From: Zizania palustris
Lineage: Eukaryota; Streptophyta; Magnoliopsida; Poales; Poaceae
Direction of reading: 5' to 3'
Assembly (NCBI GenBank): GCA_019279435.1
Contig: JAAALK010000082.1
Coordinates: forward strand, 17,017,116-17,081,115
Length of the DNA: 64,000 nucleotides
In this document: positions 56,067 to 64,000 of the stretch, in pieces
Position numbering within the stretch: the stretch's first letter is position 1
How the letters are laid out: the number at the start of each line of letters is the position of its first letter
Notes under the pieces: model-generated
What the model was told of the DNA's origin: nothing
Database searches by the model: none
Seen by the model: the letters and a program-made list of their open reading frames with translations, nothing else
Position numbers and translations under genes: made by a program

Positions 56067-56991
56067 ATGGGGAGGCGATCCAGCGGCAGGAAGCTGCCCT
56101 TTTTCACCTCCAACGCCTCCTCGTCGTCTTCCTCCAAGCGCACCCGTTCCGCGCGCCGTCTCCCCTCGCTCCCCAAGCCCCGCTCGCCGACCCCACCCTC
56201 CCCCTCCCCCGCCTCACCGTCCACCCCGCCTCCGGCCACGTCGCATCCCTCCCCTTTGCGTCCTCCCCTCGAAGTCGCTCCTGCTGCTGCTGGCGGCGGC
56301 TCCGGCAAGGTCGGCAAGAAGAAGGCCGGCGCGCGCTTGTGGATGAGGTTCGACCGGCGGGGCGTTTCCGAAACAGTTCATCTCGACAAGGGGTCTATCA
56401 TCCGCCGCGCTGGCCTGCCACCGCGCGACCTCCGGATTCTCGGGCCTGTCTTCTCCGAGTCCTCTAACATCCTCGGTGAGCTCTCTCGCCCATTAGTACT
56501 GATTGCCGTTAGGTTCGCTTTTGTTATAACAGTATACAATTTGTGCAGCTAGAGAGAAAGCGATGGTGATCAATCTAGAATTCATCAGGGCGATCGTTAC
56601 ATCTGATGAAATCCTTCTATTGGAGCCTCTCGCGCTCAACGTTCTCCCTTTTGTTGATCAATTGACACGGCATCTCTCTCTGAAGAGCCTGGTGGGTGGT
56701 GATGGCCAACATGGTGGTGATGGCCGTGGGGAAAAGCAAGATTACTCTCCTAGAGATCAGATGTGTCTTAATGAGGCCACCGGGGCAGAGCACGAGTTGC
56801 CGTTTGAATTCCAGGTGCTGGAGCTTGCTCTTGAGACAGTGTGCTCATCATTTGACATTAATGTGTCTGATCTAGAAAGACGTGCCTCTCCTGTACTCGA
56901 GGAGCTGACCAAGAATGTGAGCAAAAAGAACCTCGATCGTGTGCGAACCCTCAAGAGTGATCTTACACGTTTGCTTGCCCATGTGCAGAAG
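56067..56991 (+). CDS. MRS2-like: MRS2/CorA-type magnesium transporter, first two exons
   Basis: Start ATG at 56067 in an ideal context (GCCGCCATGG). Exon 1 56067-56475 and exon 2 56549-56991 join in frame (284 codons), ending at a donor AAG|GTACC after LLAHVQK, where MRS2 genes have an intron. Residues 1-90 are Ser/Pro-rich and basic. Then come the family signature RLWMRFDRRGVSETVHLDKG, PPRDLRILGPVFSESSNIL, REKAMVINLEFIRAIVTSDE and LPFEFQVLELALETVCSSFD. The C-terminal membrane helices with the GMN motif are not in the window: the intron is filled with transposons, and later exons are beyond 64000 or lost. Family members move Mg2+ across chloroplast, mitochondrial, vacuolar or plasma membranes; the location here is not clear. 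Confidence 0.85.
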
Positions 56992-57220
56992 GTACCTTTA
57001 GAGATTGAGATGTGTGCATAGTTCCTTTTGTCTGCCTAAACTTCAAAGCTTTCATCACTGTCTGTCTTTATCATTGCATATTAATTTTATTGGTCAAAAT
57101 CTGCATCAGTAATATGTTTGAACTGTTCTTTTTTGTGGTTAAATTTAATTGTACTAAGGGGTGTGTGGTATCAAAACAGACCCTAAGGGTCCCTTTAGTT
57201 CTGTTTTTGGAAAGTGATTC

Positions 57221-57573
57221 TGTCACGTGGGGACTTATCTATGGTAGGCGCAAGAAGCTGGACCCACAGATCCAGCCAAAAGGAGGGGATCAACCCAATT
57301 AAGCAAGCAATCAGATAAGAGATATTAACAGATTAGCTACAACTGTATTTCCTATTCAGTTTTGGTATGTTAGATTTATTACTAAATGAATAAGAGCCGT
57401 AAAAGGAAGGATTGGTGTTATATAAACCAATCCTCCCAATCAGTTTGAGTCATGCTTGTAATTGGCTATTTGCCTACCGTTCGAAGGCCCAGAACCTCGT
57501 CCGGCTATTGATTGCAAGTATCAATTGAGAAGTAAAGACCTCCCTAACCTGAGTGAATCCTCATCAGGTGACA
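57221..57573 (+). repeat. 5' LTR of the Reina element
   Basis: 353 bp, TGTCACGTGGGGACTT...CAGGTGACA. TATA-like TTATATAAACC is at about 57418-57428. It lacks the ~52-bp GC-rich segment (GAGCCGCCACCACGGCGCCC) present in the other LTR. Confidence 0.92.
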
Positions 57574-57576
57574 ACT

Positions 57577-57586
57577 TGGTATCAGA
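57577..57586 (+). other. Primer-binding site of the Reina element
   Basis: TGGTATCAGA, complementary to initiator tRNA-Met, three bases after the LTR. Confidence 0.8.
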
Positions 57587-57613
57587 CGATCTAGGTTCGC
57601 CCATCGCTGCCAT

Positions 57614-59234
57614 GACGTCTACATCAATCACTGGATCTGGAACTAGCATCGAGGACACCCTCGCAGCCATCATGTGGTGCTTGGAGGCAATGGTGGTGCA
57701 ACTTTGACCACTGTCGGCACTGGAGACCAGGCTCGCAACATTGGAGGCGCTCGGCCAGGACAAGGACCGACGCCCTCCTCCTGCTGTCGGCCAGGCTGAC
57801 CGACCCCCGCGCCATCAGAACGAGGGGCGTTCTGCTCGGCGTCGCTCGACTGTTGATGACGAGGTACCAGAGACGGTCTTGCACGGCCAGGGGGGAGGCC
57901 GCTGCGACAGGCGCTACGACGATGACATCGACGAGGACCAGGATGGGGAGATGTTGCCGACTGCACATAAATTGGAGTTTCCCAAATATAACGGCACCAG
58001 TGACCCACTACCATGGCTCAAGCGGTGTGAACGATATTTCCACGTTCGTCGCACACCAGCTCATCGACGGGTGGCATTTGCCGCTTTCTATCTGCTGGAC
58101 GACGCACAACTATGGTTTCACCGGCTCAAGCTCAATGGAGGACGTCCCAATTGGCAGCAATTTGTCCAGTTGGTGAATGCTCGCTTTGGTCCGCCTCTTA
58201 CCGACAGTCCCCTCGGCGAGCTAGCCATGCTGCGCCATACAGGAATCGTCGACGAGTATTGCAAACGGTTCATCGCACTGTCCTGCTGGGATACCTCTCT
58301 AACAGAACACCAACAAGTGCAGCTCTTCGTCACAGGCCTCGGCAACCCGCTGCGGACAGATGTGTATCTGCAGCAATCGACCACTCTGGATGACGCCATC
58401 ATCTTCGCCTGGGCATATGAACAGCGCAACATGTTCCGTGAGGACTCAGCCCCACCACACAGCCGTTCTAGGGGCCGGTCTACATCTTCTGCCTCTATCA
58501 ATGGTAAACTGAAGTCTCGTACAGTGCGCTTGTCGCCTTCTGACATTGCTCAACGCCGAAAAGAAGGAAAGTGCTTCCACTGCGATGAACCCTTCATGGC
58601 CGGCCACAAAAACCTATGTAAATATCTCTTCGTCATCGAGGTGTTGGGCCACGAGGATGAGGACCACCCGTCCAGCGACGACGAGCCGACAATTTCCATT
58701 CACGCCCTCGTCGACATCCAGCCCTGCCATGGCCGCACCATGCAGTTGCACGTGGATGTTCAAGGATCCCGTTTACTCACCCTGCTTGACTCCGGATCGA
58801 CCCATAACTTCGTCGATACGGGAGCAGCAGCTTGGGTCGACATCCATCTGTCGGACCGTGGTGGCCTTCGGGTGGTTGTGTCCAATGGGGACCGTTTGAC
58901 TAGCCTTGGATGTTGCAAACAAATGCAGATTGCAATCCATGGCGAACAGTTCACCATAGACTGCTATGGTCTCGACCTGGGCTCGTACGACATGGTGTTA
59001 GGGGTCCAATGGCTGGAGTCCCTCAGACCTATTTTGTGGGATTTTCGCCAGAGCACTCTCGCCTTCGTCCGGGATGGCCACCATGTGACTTGGCACACCG
59101 CTGATCCGGCTGATCCGACACCTCTTTCAGCATTCGGGATCTCCACCGACATCATGGATGACCTTCTCCAGGAGTTCGATCACCTCTTCGCACCACCGAT
59201 GGGCCTGCCACCGGTCCGGCAACGGGCCCATTAG
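57614..59234 (+). pseudogene. Reina gag and protease (frameshift and stop)
   Basis: Starts MTSTSITGSGTSIEDTLAAI at 57614 and shifts frame near 57700. It then runs to a TAG at 59232-59234. Gag capsid: LEFPKYNGTSDPLPWLKRCE, FAAFYLLDDAQLWFHRLKLN. Zinc knuckle: CFHCDEPFMAGHKNLC. Protease active site: LTLLDSGSTHNFVD, with YDMVLGVQWLESL after it. Confidence 0.88.
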
Positions 59235-61961
59235 ATCAGGCTACTTCCAGGGACGGCTCCAGTGGCGGTCTGGCCGTACCGCTATGCTCATGCCCAAAAG
59301 GAGCTTGAAAAACAGTGCCATGACATGCTTCAATCTGGAGTCATCCGGCCAAGCGCATCAGGCTTCTTCGCGCCCGTCCTTCTGGTCAAAAAGACAGATG
59401 GGTCATGGTGTTTCTGCGTCGACTACAGGGCACTCAATGCGGTCACTATGAAGGACAAGTTCCCTATCCCGATCGTCGACGAATTACTTGATGAACTCAA
59501 AGGGGCTATGTTCTTCACCAAATTGGACCTTCATTCGGGCTATCACCAAGTGCGTATGCATCCCGATGACGTGGAAAAGACGGCATTTTGCAGTCATCAA
59601 GGGCTGTTCAAATTTTTGGTTATGCCCTTCGGGCTAACTAATGCACCAACCACATTCCAAGCCCTCATGAACGAGGTTCTTCACCCATTTTTACGGCGGT
59701 TTGTGCTAGTATTTTTTGATGATATCCTCATATTCAGTCCATCATGGGCTGAACACTTATGACAGTCCACGCCGTCCTAACCAAATTGCAGGAGCACCAC
59801 CTCGTCATGAAGAAATCCAAGCGTGCCTTCGGCCGCCGCGAGGTGGCATACTTGGGCCACGTCATATCAGCCGCCGGCGTGGCCATGGACGAAGAAAAGG
59901 TGCGGGCTATCGTCGACTGGCCGGTTCCCCTTTCAGTACGCGCGGTTCGCGCGTTCTTGGGATTGGCCGGCTATTACGTCGGTTCATCCGCGACTACGGC
60001 TCCATCGCCACATCGCTGATGAACCTCCTTCGCAAGGATAGCTTCCGCTGGAGTGCGGAGGCAGCCCAGGCCTTCACCGCGCTACAACAGGCCCTGACAT
60101 CCGCCCCTATTTTGTAGCTACTAGACTTCACCCGCTATTTTATCGTGGAGTGCGACGCCTTTGGTTCAGGCTTTGGGGTGGTCCTGCACCAAGGGGGTGG
60201 CTCGGTTGCATTCTACAGCAAGCAAATTGCACAATGACATGTGAAACTCGCGGCTTATGAATGCGAACTCATCGGTTTGGTACTGGTCGTGCGACATTGG
60301 CGGCACTATTTGTGGGGGAGTCATTTCCTCATTCGGACCGATCATTTTAGTCTAAAATTTTTGCTCGATCAGCGGCTTTCGACAATTCCTCAGCACCAAT
60401 GGCTCAACAAGTTGCTTGGGTTTGATTTCCGCGTGGAATTCAAGCCTGGAGTATCCAACGTCGTGGCTGACACCCTATCCCACCGCGACACAGAGGAATC
60501 CAAGTCGGTCATGGCACTATCTACTCCGACATTCCATCTGTTCGATAGCCTGCGCACGGAGCTCACAGCTGATCAGGACCTGCGGGCACTCAAGGTGGCA
60601 GTGGCAACAGGAGAGAAAGGGGACAAGTGGCAGATTATTGACGACCTCATCACAATGGCCGGTCGCGTATATATTCCGTCGTTGTCCTCCTGCGTACCAT
60701 CAGTGCTAGCCATAGCCCACGGCGCCAGCCATGAGGGCGCTGAGAAGACGCTGCACCGGCTCCGACAACACTTCCACCTGCCAAATGCACGTCGAGTGGT
60801 GCGGGACCATGTGCGATCTTGTGTCACTTGCCAAAAGAACAAAGGTGAACAACTTCTTCCAGGAGGTCTTCTCTAGCCCCTCGAAGTGCCCTCTTCGGTG
60901 TGGGCGGACATCGCTATGGACTTCGTGGAGGGTTTCCCCCGCATTAACGGCAAGTCCGTCATACTGACCGTGGTCGATCGCTTCTCAAAGTATGCCTACT
61001 TTGTACCCCTCGGCCACCCATACACAGCAACATCGGTCGCCCGAGCCTTCTTCGACGACATTGTCCGCCTCCACGGATTTCCAAGCTCCATCGTCAGCGA
61101 CTGAGATCCGGTTTTTACCAGCAAGTTCTGGCAAGAATTGTTCTCTCTGGCAGGAGTCAAGTTGGCCCTGTCTTCAGCTTTTCATCCCCAATCGGATGGA
61201 CAGTCGGAGGCCACCAATAAAGTGATCTCCATGTATCTCCGATGCCTCACAAGGGACCATCCGCGTCACTGGCTTCAGTGGTTGCCTTGGGCAGAATATT
61301 GTTACAACACAGCCTACCACTCTTCACTCTGTACTTCTCCTTTCCGAGTGGTTTATGGCTGCGATCCTCCCCCGCTACTGCCATACAATTCGGGAGCACA
61401 TCTTCCGGCAGTACACCAGCAGCTCCGTGACCAAGATGACTTCCTTTTCCAGGTCTGCGAGCGCTTGGAACAAGCTCAGCACCACTACAAACACTAGTAT
61501 GACCGCAAGCACACGGAGCTGACATTCTGTACTGATGATTGGGTCTGGCTTCGCCTCTTGCATCGCCCCATTGCTTCATTGCAACCCCAAGGCCGGGGCA
61601 AGCTTGGACCCAAGTTCTATGGTCCCTTCAAGATTCTGGAGCGTGTGGGGGATGTGGCATACAAATTGGAGTTACCCAGTGGTGCCAAGATTCATAATGT
61701 CTTCCATGTTAGACTTCTCAAGCCATATCATGGGGATCCGCCACAATCCCCGGGAACACTGCCTCCCATTCGACATGGTAGAGCCTGCTTGGAGCCCCTG
61801 GAAGTCTCTCAAGGCAGATTGGCTTGAGGCCGCCAAGAAGTGCTGGTCCATTGGAAGGACAGACCAGCTGCTGAAGCCACATGGGTGGAACTGGACGAGT
61901 TTCGTGCTGCTTACCCATCCTTCCAGCTCGCGGACGAGCTGATTGTCCAGGGGGGAAGAGA
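59235..61961 (+). pseudogene. Reina pol: RT, RNase H, integrase, chromodomain (multiple breaks)
   Basis: RT 59262-59762 (DGSWCFCVDYRALNAVT; FFDDILIFSPS, catalytic pair kept). Frameshifts follow near 59760 and 59980. RNase H 60020-60480 has stops at 60115-60117 and 60235-60237. Integrase has a zinc region (HGASHEGAEKTLHRLRQHFH...CVTCQKNKG), a core (WADIAMDFVEGFPRINGKS; HPQSDGQSEATNK), and stops at 60876, 61104 and 61497. The C-terminal GPFKILERVGDVAYKLELP is followed, after a shift, by a chromodomain (VLVHWKDRPAAEATWVELDE). The end GGGGGGAAGAGA (61950-61961) is the polypurine tract. Confidence 0.88.
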
Positions 61962-62366
61962 TGTCATGTAGGGACTTACCTATGGTAGGCGCAAGAAGCT
62001 GGACCCACAGATCCAGCCGAAAGGAGGGGATCAACCCAATTAAGCAAGCACTCAGATAAGAGATATTAACAGATTAGCTACAACTGTATTTCTTTCCTAT
62101 TCAGTTTTGGTATGTTAGATTTATTACTAAATGAATAAGAGCTGTAAAAGGAAGGATTGGTGTTATATAAACCAATCCCCCTAATCAGTTTGAGTCATGC
62201 TTGTAATTGGCTATTTGCCTACCGTTCGATCTCCATGTCCTTTTGCTGAGCCGCCACCACGGCGCCCACTCGGCGAAGAGGCCCGGGACCTCGTCCGGCT
62301 ATTGATTGCAAGTATCAATTGAGAAGTAAAGACCACCCTAACTTGAGTGAATCCTCATCTGGTGAC
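61962..62366 (+). repeat. 3' LTR of the Reina element
   Basis: 405 bp, TGTCATGTAGGGACTT...CTGGTGACA. Longer than the 5' LTR because it keeps the GC-rich segment at about 62228-62285. Confidence 0.92.
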
Positions 62367-62777
62367 AGATTCACATCTAAAAATCTGGAATCTGAACCAA
62401 AGGGGTATCAAATGAGAACTGATTCCAAAAAACCTGCAGTTTCCCGCAGTGTTATTTGGAATACCCCCGATTCCTGCTGATTCGTGCCCCCTGCCTCCCG
62501 AGACCCTCTCCCCCGCACCTCTCTTCCCGACGCCCTCTCCCCCGACCCCCTTTGGGGCATAACTGACATTTATTATATAATTCATAGTTAAAAGTTGTTT
62601 CAGCCAAACGGCTTTCAGCTTTCCGACAGCTGTCAGCTCACATCAGCTTTTCCACATCTGACAGCAAAAATCAGATTTTCAGGAATCCACAGCTGAACCA
62701 AACACACCCTAAAACAACAGTTTTACCATCCTTGAGGAGGTAACAAGAGGTACCAAATCAGATTTAGCCATTGATTT

Positions 62778-62947
62778 TGTTAGACAATGCTGTGTTTGCA
62801 CAATTCTAGCTGGCCTTGTTTTCTGTTATAGGCTACAACTAGACTTGTTTTCTATTATAGAGACTCAGGGCAAGCCTATATATGTAACCCCCTTTATCCC
62901 TAATTCATTCAATCAATACATAATCAATAGCTCACCTCTTTCTTACA
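62778..62947 (+). repeat. 5' LTR of a short-LTR copia element
   Basis: About 170 bp, TGTTAGACAATGCTGTG...TTTCTTACA, with a TATATATGTAA box (about 62878) and followed at 62948 by the primer site TGGTATCAG. Its element runs off the window. Confidence 0.75.
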
Positions 62948-63013
62948 TGGTATCAGTAGTTTAGGTTCTCTTTTTCCGCTCCTACAACGTCTTCCTCCTC
63001 CTAACGTTGCTCC

Positions 63014-64000
63014 ATGGCTCTCTCGCCACTTCTTGGTGACCCTGCCACCACAAATGATTCCACTGCTGAAGCTCTTCTCCTCCAGCGCGTCGAGCAAACT
63101 CGTGCAGCTCAAGAAGAGGACGAGCGTACAGCTCAAACCAATCGCGACGCTGCTCTAGCCTGTGTGGCTGAAGCAGAACGCGAAGCTGCCCTTGGTCAAA
63201 CCGAGCGTGGCACGGATGAGGCGCGTCTACATGACACCCTTCACCGTGCCGCTCGAGAGCGCTTTTTGTGGAACCACCTTGCAACCAGGATGATGCTCCT
63301 TCCGTCATCGGCACTCTTCCTGCCTTCGACACTGCTCTCCTTCATCACGAGGTTGCGGCTCTTCTGAACCTTCACTTCCAAGTTGTTGTTGTTCAGAACA
63401 TCCGCTCCCTCGTCCCGCTGGTTCTCGACGTCACCTCCACCTTCTACGCTTGGTGGCGCGAATCATTTCTTCTGGTTGTCGGTAAGTTCTCCTTGGAGAA
63501 CCATGTTCTCTTCGACAACGTTGCACCCCTTTGTCTTGATTGGGTGTGCATGAACTGCGTTGTCCGCACCTGGCTTCTCGGCGCCATCACTGACGATCTC
63601 ACCGACACCATCTCTCAGCATGATGCTACTGCTCGAGTCACTTGGCTCACCATTGAGTCCTAGTTTCTCGGCAATCGTACCGCTCGTGCCCTTTACGCCG
63701 ATCAGGAGTTTCGGGCATTCCATTAGGGTGATCTCACCATCACCGAGTACTGCCGCCGCTACAAGCGGATGGCCGAGGATCTTTGCGATCTTGGAGAACC
63801 CATCTCTTATCGCACTCTCGTCCTCAACGTCATCTGTGGCCTCAATGAACGCTTCACCGCCACCGGTCTTCATCTTCGCCATAGCAATTTGTTCCTCTCC
63901 TTCCTGCAAGTTTGGGATGATTTGCGGTTGTAGGAGCTCACCATGGAAACCACTAGCAGTGTGGTAAACGCGGCAAGCGTGGAGGTCGCAGTGGCAATGG
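63014..64000 (+). pseudogene. Copia gag (UBN2-type), broken, cut by the window end
   Basis: Starts MALSPLLGDPATTNDSTAEA at 63014 with an Ala/Glu/Arg-rich coiled stretch. A frameshift near 63270 leads to LLHHEVAALLNLHFQVVVVQ and FDNVAPLCLDWVCMNCVVRT. After a stop at 63661-63663 comes a gag signature (EFRAFH, stop, GDLTITEYCRRYKRMAEDL; TLVLNVICGLNERFTATGLH), and another stop at about 63931. Pol lies beyond 64000. Confidence 0.8.

Larger units (their letters stand above)
57221..62366 (+). mobile_element. Reina-type Ty3/gypsy chromovirus (complete, decayed)
   Basis: 5146 bp between perfect target duplications GATTC (57216-57220 and 62367-62371). Short LTRs, TGGTATCAGA primer site, gag, protease, RT, RNase H, integrase and chromodomain on the plus strand, in the same direction as MRS2. 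Size and chromodomain fit the Reina clade. The LTRs differ at about a dozen bases plus a ~52-bp indel, so it is much older than the Tat element. Confidence 0.92.
57187..62709. mobile_element. Tourist-like MITE (372 bp net) split by the Reina element
   Basis: The left end GGGTCCCTTTAGTTCTG (57187) pairs with the complement of the right end, GGGTGTGTTTGGTTCAGC (62709). The target duplication is TAA on both sides (57184-57186 and 62710-62712), as in PIF/Harbinger-type MITEs. It lies in an MRS2 intron. Net length excludes 57221-62371. Confidence 0.7.

Noticed and set aside
55562..56317. Arg/Gly-rich minus-strand ORFs opposite MRS2 exon 1 and the promoter
   Set aside because: Shadows of the GC-rich exon and promoter; the true minus-strand gene uses the frame starting at 55749.

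Overview
The window is nuclear plant DNA, almost certainly from a grass (Poaceae). The signs are two spliced host genes with very GC-rich, Pro/Ser-rich first exons, and a dense nest of grass-type transposable elements: Tat, Reina and other chromodomain Ty3/gypsy elements, copia elements, CACTA, and PIF/Tourist-like MITEs. No bacterial-style operon, CRISPR array or rRNA gene was seen. All calls come from reading the sequence; no database was searched.

Layout. (1) 1-10002: the 3' part of a CACTA transposon. It has subterminal GCCCGCCACTACTA repeats, a duplicated promoter segment, a small captured gene fragment, seven copies of a 287-bp repeat that each carry what looks like a terminal exon, and a six-exon gene for a 1065-aa protein with an intact Ulp1-type (C48) protease domain. 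The terminal inverted repeat ends at 10002. (2) 10003-10963: part of the LTR of a second retrotransposon (B), into which the CACTA jumped. (3) 10964-20109: a degraded minus-strand chromodomain Ty3/gypsy element (A) whose 3' LTR was hit by B. (4) 20110-22669: copia remnants. (5) 22670-28608: mostly unassigned sequence, one MITE, and the start of an AT-rich tandem array with a ~495-bp unit. (6) 28609-40129: a complete, young Tat-lineage Ty3/gypsy element inserted in that array. Its LTRs differ by about one base in 495 and its target duplication CCATA is perfect. Gag-pol is on the minus strand, broken by one amber codon; a separate five-exon gene on the plus strand has its own TATA box. (7) 40130-46007: rest of the array, unassigned DNA, and an 864-bp TIR element. 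(8) 46008-50497: a minus-strand copia element, truncated at its 5' side, then 50498-52647: the 3' end of another copia element.

(9) 52648-64000 is the only host-gene region. A 196-aa plastid-targeted DUF3783-like protein gene (54223-55749, minus) and an MRS2/CorA-type magnesium transporter gene (56067 onward, plus) are divergent, with start codons about 317 bp apart, so they probably share a promoter. Only the first two MRS2 exons (284 codons) are visible. The following intron holds a Tourist-like MITE, which itself holds a complete but decayed Reina chromovirus (57221-62366), and then the 5' end of a short-LTR copia element that runs off the window. The remaining MRS2 exons are either beyond 64000 or lost.

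The clearest candidates for something new are the antisense gene of the young Tat element with its own promoter, the terminal-exon tandem amplification in the CACTA, and the CACTA-borne Ulp1 protease with an intact catalytic set.
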